Source: Prorocentrum cordatum (lineage: Eukaryota; Sar; Dinophyceae; Prorocentrales; Prorocentraceae). Taken from it: a stretch of DNA of 64,000 bases. Location of the stretch: assembly GCA_963575745.1 (NCBI GenBank), contig CAUYUJ010019596.1, positions 92,501 through 156,500 on the forward strand, read 5' to 3'. Numbering within the stretch: the stretch's first letter is position 1; each line of letters opens with the position of its first letter. The notes below the pieces were generated by a model. That model did no database searches, had not been told where the DNA came from, and saw only the letters and a list, made by a program, of their open reading frames with translations. The position numbers were made by a program, and so were the translations under genes. Below are positions 44,374 to 52,897 of the stretch, one piece after another.

Positions 44374-47281
44374 GCGGAGACGCAGCGCGCGGAGGAGACG
44401 CAGGTCGCCGAGGAGACGCAGCGCGCGGAGGAGACGCAGGTCGCCGAGGAGACGCAGGTCGCCGAGGAGACGAAGCTCGCGGAGGAGACGAAGCTCGCGG
44501 AGGAGACGAACCTCGCGGAGGAGACGCAGGTCGCGGAGGAGACGCAGGTCGCAGAGGAGACGCAGGTCGGCGCGGCGATGGTGGCGGCGGAGGCGGAGTG
44601 CGGCGACTTCGCATTCGACCGCGTCTTCGCCGAGGACGCCGCCGCCCTCCGCCGCCAGGAGCCGCCCGCGCCGCCAGCACCTGCGCGCGAGGATGGCGAG
44701 GAGGCCACCAGGAGCCGCCAGCTGCGCGCTGCTGGCTGGGTGCTGACGCCCGATGGCTGGGGGAAGCCAGCAGCGAAGCCCGCGGTGCCCGTGGTGGAGA
44801 TCGATTCGGACGACGAGGCGTTACGGGGGGCAATTGATACCGACAGCCTCGAGTTGCGAGTTGCATCGACTGGGCACCCCCCTCTCGATGTGACTCGAGA
44901 CTGTCGGTTTCAATTGGTCGCCTACGCAAGGCACCGCTGTCCGCTGTGGCGGCCAAGAGGGCCAAGATTGATCAGGCGACGGTCGACGCGAGCCAGCCGC
45001 AGGCCTCAGACTGGCGCCCGCCCAGCAGCCAGCCAGCAGCAGCGGTGCAGCGCTCCACCAAGCAGCCCGAGACTGTGGAGGCGTCGCCTCTCCCCGACAG
45101 GCAGGACAGCTACCAGGCCATCTTGAATGAGATCGATGAGATGATGGCGGCGGAGGAGAGGGCGGAGCATCGCCCTGCGGGGATGAACGAGGAGGAGACG
45201 ATGCTGTACGATAGGATGATGAACACCGAGGGTGGAGGCAGCAAGCGGCCGCAGGGGGGAAACGGAGGCGAGCCCGAAGCGCCACCGAGGAAGAGGCAGG
45301 CCGCCGTGCGGCGCGCGTCGACGCCACCCCGCGCGGCTCCAGCAGCCGCCGAGGCGTGCCCGCCAGCGAGCGAGTTGTCGCCGCTGCGCGAGGCGTCGCC
45401 ACCGCCCACGCCGCCACGCGGGCTGGCCGTCAGTCTGTCGGAGCAGCCGCAGCAGCAGCATCGGCCCGCCACGTTGGGGCCGAAGCACCAGGCCTTGCCG
45501 ACCTTGCTTGGGAAGCAGCAGCCGACAGCCACCAGGGGTGGCGACATGACTGGCATCTCGAAGGAGGCCCTGGTGGCGCAGCTGAAGGCAGCGTGCGCGA
45601 AGATGCAGTCGACTGACCCCGAGACGGACCTGCTGCAGGCGGATGCGACATTCGAGAAGTTCTACAAGGGCGACTTGATCATCAAGCTGCGTGAGATGCG
45701 GCCCGAGGCGCGCGAGAAGACCATCGACGAGGCCGACGACGGGGCGGTGGAGGAGACCACTTCCGCGCGCGAGGAGCGGGAGTTGTGGGAGTCCCTGGAG
45801 GCCAAGGGCTTCAAGTTCAGCACGGAGAAGAAGAAGGGCAACCCCGTCGCTGGCAGGTGGGACCGCGTGATGAAGGGCACGAATGCGTGGGCAGACAAGT
45901 ACGCGCAGGCGGAGGGCTACCCCGCGAAGCGGGCGGTCCGCGAGGAGTGGGCGAGGTGGGCCTTCACCAACTGGGAGAAGCAGAGGCGCTTCGAGAAGTC
46001 CACGACCAACTCGAAGAAGCAGAAGCTCACAGGCACGTACGTGCCTCTGGCGAGGATGGCGCGGAAGCTCGGCGGAGGGGCCCAGGGGGCCAGGATGGCC
46101 TTCACCTACGCCACGAAGGCGATCATCATGGGGGGCATCTGGACGAGGTGGTGCAGCATGACGGACACGCTCATGTACCTCTTCGTGGAGCGGTCACTGG
46201 AGGACGAGTGGGTCCAGTCGTGGTCCAGCCACGAGACCTGGGCGGAGGGGGGCTTCGGCAACGGCGGCGGCGGCGGCGCTGGCGTACCTCAGCGCTGCAG
46301 CCGCGGGGCGCCGGCGACGAGGGCGGCGGCGGCGGCCCCGTCTCCCGAGCAGCAGCCAGTGGTGGAGGTGACGCCGCTGCATCAGCTGAGGGAGGCCAAC
46401 GAGCACAGCACCAAGAAGACGCCGCCCCCTGGCGAGATCAAGGACACCGACGTGCCCAGCGAGCAGCAGCAGCCGAAGACGGAGGGTGAGGACACCAAGA
46501 AGAAGGTCGCCAAGAAGCAGCCCCAGTGGATGGTGGAGTTCCGCAAGGTCAAGGCGCTCTACGGGCAGACCACGAGCCAGGTCCGCACGGGCGGGCGCAG
46601 CGGGGAGGGGGATGGCCATCGCAGGTGACGATGGCGATGACGAGGTTGACGACGTCGAATGCGACAGTGATACCAATGATTGACCTTTGTTGAGGAGGTG
46701 AGGAGGGGATGGGGACGAGGGGACATGACGAGGCGAGGAGGTGATGAGAGCTGGGGCGGAGGACTGGAGCAGGGGTAAAGGCGAGGTCGATGATTAGAAA
46801 GAGCTTAACGACGAGAGTGCATGACGAGGAGTGGGAGTAGGTGGACGGGAGGACCGACCATAGGATCAGGCCTCGCTCGTCCCTGCGAGCCCATCCTCCT
46901 CTACTTCCCTCTGCGGGTCTGCAGTCGACGTCACATCCCCATTCCTCATCACCTACCCTCGCATCTCTCCGTCATTGCTCCGCATGACACCTCCCGCCTA
47001 CTCCGCCTCGCGCGACTGCTGCCAGCGAGGGAAGGCGTCGATGGACGAGGGAAGGTGTTGTGATGAGGGATGGCCTTGGGAGGGGGCGAATCGGGGACGG
47101 GAGAGGTTGGGGGACGTGGCAGGAAGGATGAGCAGGAGCGCGCAGGGTTAGGCGCAGGAGGCACACGGGGGGGCGGCGAGGGGAGGTCTCCACGATCGAC
47201 AACCTCATCCTCGCCGACAGGGACTGGAAGTTCGCCAAAGGCGAGGACATCCGCGGGGATATGGACGCGCTCCATGAGACG
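44374..47281 (+). CDS. Multi-exon protein of unknown function with AEETQ repeats
   Basis: Predicted exons 44374-44817, 44931-46580 and 47186-47281, all phase 0. Exon 1 encodes about a dozen six-residue repeats (A/V)EETQ(V/R), then GDFAFDRVFAEDAAALR and VVEIDSDDE. A GC-AG intron (44818-44930) joins it to APLSAVAAKRAKIDQ. The large exon has a disordered first half and an ordered-looking second half (FEKFYKGDLIIKLREM, GRWDRVMKGTNAWADKYAQ, EEWARWAFTNWEKQRRFEKS, IWTRWCSMTDTLMYLF). Predicted donor CAG/GTCCGC at 46581; the next exon reads VSTIDNLILADRDWKFAKGE. Start and last exon unknown. No named domain; probably a dinoflagellate-specific family. Confidence 0.55.
44831..44916. repeat. 23-bp inverted repeat filling a GC-AG intron
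   Basis: Arms 44831-44853 and 44894-44916 match at 21 of 23 positions with a 40-base spacer. The predicted intron is 44818-44930, so the inverted repeat occupies almost all of it. Confidence 0.85.
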
Positions 47282-47368
47282 GTGCCAGGGGGATGGGGAT
47301 GGAGGGCATCTCCCATCTCGCATGGGCACGGGCGGGCATGTGCGTCCGTGGGCCGCGCTGGTCCCGCT

Positions 47369-47425
47369 CGAGTTTGGACGCGACTTGGGCGCGACCTGGT
47401 CGCGTCCAGGTTGCGTCCAAACTCG
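47369..47425. repeat. TTGGACGC foldback element, copy 1
   Basis: 27-base arms (47369-47395, 47399-47425), 24 matching, 3-base loop. The core words gacttggacgc/gcgtccaagtc recur in four more foldbacks at 51670-51810, 52636-52692, 55755-55830 and 57898-57997. The gap 46640-47180 shows only GA-rich sequence. Confidence 0.85.
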
Positions 47426-47778
47426 CATGCGCGTGGACCATGGATGCATGTGCTTGCCCGTTCCCAGAACGGCTCGCCCTGACCCGAAACGAATTCGAAA
47501 CATCGTGTCGCGCAGAAACCTCGTAGCTGGCGACACTAACGACTCGTTCGTGCCATGCGCAGTGCGCAACACAGAGTGCCCCACAGGGCTGGGGCGTGGC
47601 CGGCACATATCCTCCTCATCATCACCCCACTCGCTGGTGTCTTCCTCTACTGCAATACCCCTCCATCCCCTACGCACCTCGCCATCCACGCCCTCGTCAT
47701 CCTCATCATCTTCCACGCCCTTCTGTCCTCCCTCCGCATTGCCATCTCGCACACCATCATCCACTCCCTCATCGGTGG

Positions 47779-47793
47779 AGCCATTTTGGCTCA
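47779..47793 (+). other. Truncated spliced-leader relic, 15/15 match
   Basis: AGCCATTTTGGCTCA is an exact copy of leader positions 6-20 and lies 52 bases upstream of the ATG at 47846. An SL relic at about the length of a short 5' UTR before an ORF is the signature of a gene copy that passed through trans-spliced mRNA. Confidence 0.75.
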
Positions 47794-47845
47794 GCGCCTG
47801 GCGCAGTCGTCAGGCGTGCGCTCGCGGGCAGGCGACCGCCGTGCC

Positions 47846-48211
47846 ATGGCGGGCACTCGCTCGCGGAGCCAAGGCGGCACGGCTCTGCTGGCAGTGCTCA
47901 AGGAGCACGTGACGACCGCAGACGAGCTCGACTACACGACCGACCTCGACGGCGACGTGGATGGCGACACGATAACGGCGTGGAAAGACATGATGCTGGC
48001 GGCGCGCGAGGCGATGTACCCGCAGACGTCGATCTCCCAGAAGTGCGGGAAAGCCATGTTCGTCGATGTGCTCGAGGCGAACGGGGCGAGCTGGAACCTC
48101 GGGGCCGAGGAGGCGAGCTGGGCGGACACCTCGTCCAAGATGTTCAGGGCGATGCTGCGCCACGTGCAGCAGGCTGTGATCAAGATGAAGAATCGTAGGA
48201 CCTCAGCGTGA
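47846..48211 (+). CDS. Small intronless protein behind a spliced-leader relic; function unknown
   Basis: 121 codons from ATG 47846: MAGTRSRSQGGTALLAVLKE, an acidic DLDGDVDGDTITAWKDMM, and YPQTSISQKCGKAMFVDVLE to KMKNRRTSA. Composition and codon use look like a real protein and no repeat underlies it. I choose this ATG rather than the in-frame upstream extension because the spliced-leader relic at 47779 would mark the mRNA start. It may be a retroposed copy lacking introns. No known domain. Confidence 0.55.
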   Translation: MAGTRSRSQGGTALLAVLKEHVTTADELDYTTDLDGDVDGDTITAWKDMMLAAREAMYPQTSISQKCGKAMFVDVLEANGASWNLGAEEASWADTSSKMFRAMLRHVQQAVIKMKNRRTSA

Positions 48212-48229
48212 CACATCTGCCCTATAACA

Positions 48230-48315
48230 CATTTCGCGCTTGCGGGCGCGGGGCGCACAAGCGCGCGCGCGCGCTCGGCACGGGGTGTGCGCCCCGCGCC
48301 CGCGAGCGCGAAATG
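48230..48315. repeat. 30-bp inverted repeat just after the stop codon
   Basis: Arms 48230-48259 and 48286-48315 match at 29 of 30 positions with a 26-base GC-repeat loop, starting 18 bases after the stop at 48211. It could form a strong RNA hairpin in the 3' UTR. Confidence 0.95.
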
Positions 48316-48509
48316 GGTTTCAGGGCGACATTATTCGTTCCAGGACTCAGGACATCCCATCGACCTCCAGATGGGTGGTCCCGTTCGTCGAGGCGGCGCG
48401 GGCCCTCGAGAGCGCGGAGGAGCCAGCCAATAAGCACAGTGACACATGGGCGACGGGGTGAGTTGGGGAAGGGTCCGAGGGCCTTGTCGTCTGTCGGGAG
48501 GAGCTGTGG

Positions 48510-48677
48510 ATGAGTCGAGGAGGAATCGTCGAGGAGTCGCGACTCCAGCAACTGGTCCATCGCTGCCTGAGCGAACACATCGACCCCGATGCTCGCCCCC
48601 TCGCCCGTGTGAGCACGCATGCTGAGGAGAAAGCGTGGCTGTACGCACTAGACGATGTCTCCAAGGCCAACATCTGA
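48510..48677 (+). CDS. Short ORF or exon upstream of the AT-hook gene
   Basis: ATG at 48510 gives 55 codons (MSRGGIVEESRLQQLVHRCL, HIDPDARPLARVSTHAEEKA, WLYALDDVSKANI). Its last residues WLYALDDVSKAN resemble the first residues of the next ORF (VYRLDSSKANP) across the inverted repeat at 48681-48757. This could be exon 1 of the downstream gene with the hairpin in the intron. Confidence 0.4.
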   Translation: MSRGGIVEESRLQQLVHRCLSEHIDPDARPLARVSTHAEEKAWLYALDDVSKANI

Positions 48678-48680
48678 TGA

Positions 48681-48757
48681 ACAGACTCCGATGAAACTGG
48701 CGTGCTACGGGGCTGCGAGAAATTGCCCATCGGCACGCCAGTTCCATCGGAGTCTGT
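48681..48757. repeat. 25-bp inverted repeat between two exon-like ORFs
   Basis: Arms 48681-48705 and 48733-48757 match at 24 of 25 positions with a 27-base spacer. Probably within an intron. Confidence 0.95.
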
Positions 48758-48771
48758 CCCTCCTCTCGCAT

Positions 48772-50109
48772 CAGGGCGTATACCGTCTGGACTCGAGCAA
48801 GGCCAACCCCGCGCCCGAGTACAGCTTGCCGCTGGCGGACGACAAGTCGGCCTCGGCCGAGACGGAGGTCCCCATCAAGTTCAAGGACGGCACCGTGGTG
48901 ACCGTCCCAGGCTTTACGTTCCAGAACTTGCGCGACTGGGCGGAGACGAGCGTCGACTTCAAGACCAAGAAGGGGGCGGGCGTCATCTGGGAGATGGAGC
49001 GCGAGGACGACAAGATCCAGCTCAGCAGATGGACCAGGAAGGGCTCCGCGGAGCTCGGCATCTGGCAGCTGCCCAAGAACGCCGCCTCGAAGATCAGGAA
49101 AAAGATGCTGATCAGCTTCATACCTCAAGCTGGCATGGAGAATTACGAGCAGATGTTGACGAAGCAGGCGGAGCTTTTAGCGCACAATAAGACGACCAAG
49201 GAGGAGGTCGAGCAGGTCAAGCGCAAGTACATCGCAGAGTTCAAGGCGAAGGTCGGCGACGCCACGAAGGAGACTGCCAAGCTGAAGGGCAAGGCGAAGG
49301 CGAAGGGGCGCGCCAAGGCGAAGGGGAAGGCGATGCCGAAGCTCCCCAAGAGGGTGGACGACGACGACACCGAGGGCGACGTCTTCGAGGGCGAGGGCGC
49401 GGGAGAGGACGATGTGGCCGAGGAGGGAGATGGCATCGAGGATGCAGGAGACGAGAGCGACGAGGATGAGGACGAGGTGCCAGCCGACGCCGACGAGGAC
49501 GGGGAGGCGCCCGAGGCTGCTGCGCCCGAGGCGGCTGCGCCCGCGCGGCGGGGACGGCCGCCCAAGCTGGCTGCCGCCGCCGCGGCCAGCGAGTCCGACC
49601 AGGGCGCCAGTGGCAAGGGCAAGAAGGACTCCCCGAGCACCGAGGTGAAGGCGAAGGTCAGCGGCGCGGCCGCGAGGAAGAGGCCTGCTGCGGCATCGCC
49701 CGCTGCTGCGGCGAAGCGGGCCGCGCTCGCCGCCCCTGAGCCCGAGGCGGGTGCGCAGCCGGCTGGCAGCGCGGAGGCCTCGGCACAGGATGACAAGAAG
49801 CCCGAGCTGAAGAGGGTGCGCCGCACGAGCAAGGAGAGTGGCGCGAGTGGGACGATGCAGACAAGGATCGAGCTGAGCACCCCTGAACCGACGTCACCGC
49901 CCGCTTCGAAGGTGGGAAGGTTGAGCAGCGCCTCGCCTCAGCAGCAGTTGAACCCGAAGCTCACCAGGCGCAGCTCCAGCCACCAACTGCCCCCCATCGA
50001 ACCGCATGCCCCAGCGGTCCCGCTCGTTCAGGCGATGGCTGACGTCTTCGGCGCTGGCGGCGGGCTCTTCGACGCCATGGAGAGAGCCGACAACACGTTC
50101 GGGCTCTGA
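48772..50109 (+). CDS. AT-hook, acidic nuclear-type protein
   Basis: The ordered N-terminal part begins about 48778 (VYRLDSSKANPAPEYSLPLA) and includes FKDGTVVTVPGFTFQNLRDW and GVIWEMEREDDKIQLSRWT, a helical KQAELLAHNKTTKEEVEQVK, a Lys/Ala-rich stretch with KGKAKAKGRAKAKGKA, a long acidic run (DDDDTEGDVFEGEG), and PARRGRPPKL, a textbook AT-hook (RGRP core) that binds the minor groove of AT-rich DNA. The rest is Pro/Ser/Ala-rich to NTFGL and TGA at 50107. The true start is probably in an upstream exon. A chromatin role is a reasonable inference from the AT-hook, basic and acidic tracts; the N-terminal domain is not recognised. Confidence 0.6.
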   Translation, partial: QGVYRLDSSKANPAPEYSLPLADDKSASAETEVPIKFKDGTVVTVPGFTFQNLRDWAETSVDFKTKKGAGVIWEMEREDDKIQLSRWTRKGSAELGIWQLPKNAASKIRKKMLISFIPQAGMENYEQMLTKQAELLAHNKTTKEEVEQVKRKYIAEFKAKVGDATKETAKLKGKAKAKGRAKAKGKAMPKLPKRVDDDDTEGDVFEGEGAGEDDVAEEGDGIEDAGDESDEDEDEVPADADEDGEAPEAAAPEAAAPARRGRPPKLAAAAAASESDQGASGKGKKDSPSTEVKAKVSGAAARKRPAAASPAAAAKRAALAAPEPEAGAQPAGSAEASAQDDKKPELKRVRRTSKESGASGTMQTRIELSTPEPTSPPASKVGRLSSASPQQQLNPKLTRRSSSHQLPPIEPHAPAVPLVQAMADVFGAGGGLFDAMERADNTFGL

Positions 50110-50676
50110 GCGCACTGTGCCGACGTCAGGTTACAGCAAGCTACGCGCTGCCGTCGCCGCGAGATGCAGAGAACAGGCAGTGCTAGGCTCGGCGAGCGGT
50201 GCCGACAGGGATGCATCGCGACAGCCGAGGCACAAGTGGGCAGTTGCCCCCACTGCAAGCACGGGTGATATGTCATCTGGACCATCCATATCCTCCATAT
50301 CTTCCGTCACCTCATCCCCCTCTGGTCACATCCGATCCATCCATCGTCGCATGGCCCCGCCTCCCCAGCGCTCAGCGAGGACAGATGTGGGACGTGATGA
50401 GGACAGGGCGGATGTGGAGGAGGAGAGTGAGGATGAAGAAGATGAGGAGGAGGAGGAGGATGATCAGCCTGGTGCGAGTAGGAGCACGGTGAGGCAGATG
50501 GGACGATGAGGCATAGGATGTGGACGAGGGGTGATAAGGTAAGAGGTCGGTGAGGAGGACGAGCAGGACGAGGAAACTGGTGGCAGGTGACGACGTACAT
50601 GAGGAGGAGGTGCGGAGGGCGGGCGTGGGGAGGGGGGGGGGCTCGGCCATTGCCTGGAGGGGAGGTGCGCGCGGCC
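50110..50676. other. Intergenic GA-rich stretch
   Basis: Low-complexity GGA/GAT repeats at 50390-50580; no supported gene. Confidence 0.5.
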
Positions 50677-51425
50677 ATGACGAGCGAGATCTTCTACGAG
50701 GAGGCGATGAGCCCCTACACGAACATCCAGCAGCTCCAGGACCGCATTGGCAGCGCCGAGTTCGAGGTCAAGATCACGAAGCTCACCAAGGAAAGGGGGG
50801 TGCGTGGCATGCTGGGTTTACCCTGGCGATTTCCTTACTCCTCGCCCTCGTCCTCGTTCGTCTTAGCCTCGCCCCAGTCATCCTCGGCATGCCCGCCATC
50901 TGTCTGGTCATCCCTCCACGTCGCCTACCCCTCGCCCTCCTCGTCTCAGAGGGAGAGAGGCTCGATGACCAGTAGGAGTTGGGAGATGAATGGAGTTGGG
51001 AGATGAATGGGAATTCGTGCGGGATGGTCAAGAATGAGCTGTGGAATGGGCAACGCCAATACAGTGGGGGCGTCCGTTAAGGAATGCGCCCAGGGGGCTT
51101 CACACCCTAGGGGATTCCTTATTTGATGAGGGCGGCTGTGCTATCCATGGCCAATCCACGATTTGCATTCCACTAATTTCCAAACCCTTGATTCCGTACC
51201 CGATGGTTCCTTATCCAATGTCCTCACCGCAAGGCTGTGAGGGTTGCCGCCGACAAAGGGGGGCAGAGCAATCAGCAGATCGCGAGAGTAGAACGCGGGG
51301 AGGGAGGGCAGGAGATCGCAAAGCCGCTCTCGGACATGGCTGAGGAGATCAAGTCGATCCACCGCCAGAAGCAGGCGCGCTCGAAGAAGGCTGACAAGAA
51401 GGCGCAGGGCGCCGCAGCGGCGTAG
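50677..51425 (+). CDS. Two-exon small helical protein; intron contains a TIR element
   Basis: Predicted exons 50677-50799 (MTSEIFYEEAMSPYTNIQQL, IGSAEFEVKITKLTKERG) and 51234-51425 (AVRVAADKGGQSNQQIARVE, AKPLSDMAEEIKSIHRQKQ, ending GAAAA and TAG). The 434-bp intron starts GTGCGT, ends CGCAAG and is phase 0. The product is about 105 residues, helical and lysine-rich at the end. It may be the 3' end of a larger gene if an exon precedes 50677. Function unknown. Confidence 0.5.
51062..51229. mobile_element. Short TIR element, copy 1, inside an intron
   Basis: Homologous along its whole length to 58949-59116; both start (T)A-C(A/G)GTGG and end CTCACCG. The ends are inverted repeats (gttaaggaat versus attccttat-type words). 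The left flank is TA and the right CA. It ends four bases before the predicted 3' splice site of the gene at 50677-51425. Confidence 0.75.
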
Positions 51426-51669
51426 CTAGCTTTTTTCAGTTGCAAGCCGGTGCGTAGCAAGAAAGTAAGAACCAGGACGGTGCCTCAGTGTGAATTTGAG
51501 GCGAGTTGGCTGTGGCGAGGTGCATGTGCCACCCAAACACAGCCGACACCATGAAAACACACCCGAGCCACCCCAAATCGCCCCCCCCGACCCTTACGAC
51601 CCCCCTCCGACCCAGCAAAACCACGCTCCGGCCGGAAATCTGGCGCCCGAGTACCGTCCAAATCCAGAC

Positions 51670-51810
51670 CAGTTTGGACGCGCCCAAGTTGCCGTCCAAA
51701 ACGGCATCAAACCATATATATATATATATATATAAACGCAAAACGCACCGTCCAAGTTCACTTGGATGCAACTTGGACGCGTCCAAGTTGCCGTCCAAGT
51801 CCGTCCAAAT
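51670..51810. repeat. TTGGACGC foldback element, copy 2, with (TA)n inside
   Basis: Contains several inverted copies of ttggacg/cgtccaa, a perfect 14-bp palindrome ttggacgcgtccaa at 51773-51786, and a (TA)n run at 51714-51733 between the two foldback halves. Confidence 0.8.
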
Positions 51811-51904
51811 TGCGCCCTTCAGACTTCGGACGCGGAAATCAGATCTCCCTCACGCTCGGCCACGCCCGACCACGCCCAGCTATATGTCCTGGTTCTTAAA
51901 CTGA

Positions 51905-52300
51905 GATCATTGATTGCACAATGCAAGTGAACGAGTGAGAGCGAGAATTAGATCGAGGAAGGTAAGGAGATGAGGCAGTTAGGGCGAGGATGCAGAGAGC
52001 GAGGGCCCGAATGGAGGTGAAACGAGGGGGCCAGGAAAGAGATAGTGAGACAGAGAGCGAGCGATAGACAGCGACTGAGATTGAGATAGAGATAGTGGTA
52101 TAGAACGAAGCGCATGGAAGGGGAGAGGGAGATATGAGGATGTACGTGTAGACATACATATATATATAGAGAGAGAGAAAGAAAGTGAGAGAGAGAGAGA
52201 GAGATAGAGAGAGGGAGAGGGAGGGAGGGACGGGGAATCGGACGAGGAGAAAAGGGCAATGTTATAATGATAGCGAAAGAGGCGATGAGCGGAGGAGGGA
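51905..52300. repeat. (GA)n-rich tract
   Basis: GAGA-rich sequence with pure runs at about 52168-52215. No coding frame is supported from 51430 to 52890. Confidence 0.8.
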
Positions 52301-52635
52301 GGTTGGAGGGAGATGGCACATAATGGATAGGCAGAGACAGCAAGCTACCGCACTGGCATGCGTCACGCTGGCGCGCACAGAGTTTCTAGTTCAGGACTCG
52401 GGGGTTGCAGTCCTGACGCCGAGCCAGTCGGCTTGGTGCAGTATCGGGCTGCGCGCCAGCCACTTTTCATCCTCGGATGCTGCGCTGATCGGTCGGACAC
52501 CGACATAATGATTCAGGGGTGATCTCTAGGAGCACGGATGGGTGGAGAGTAGAAGATCGCAGAGGGAGGGAAGGAGGGGTGAGGGATGGAAAGAGGGTTG
52601 AGGGAGGGATGGAGGGAGGGAACACAGTGGCGGGC

Positions 52636-52692
52636 GCGACTTGGACGCAACTTGGACGCAACATGGACGCGTCCAAATCGCGTCCAAGTCGC
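52636..52692. repeat. TTGGACGC foldback element, copy 3
   Basis: Arms 52636-52659 and 52669-52692, 22 of 24 matching, 9-base loop. Same core as the copies at 47369 and 55755. Confidence 0.9.
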
Positions 52693-52897
52693 ACCTGCCA
52701 TGGATGGGGTCACACACGGGAAGCATGCGACAATCATGAGTGTGTCCGGCCACATGTCTCGAGCCAGCACTTTCACGTTTGAAAGTTAGTGCAGCCTGCG
52801 TTTGAGAGATATGCTGAGGGAAAGGGCATCGAATGTATGTGCAAATGTGTGGCAGCAGTTCTGGCACGAGTCGTAGCAGTGCAACCTTCCCCTCAGC

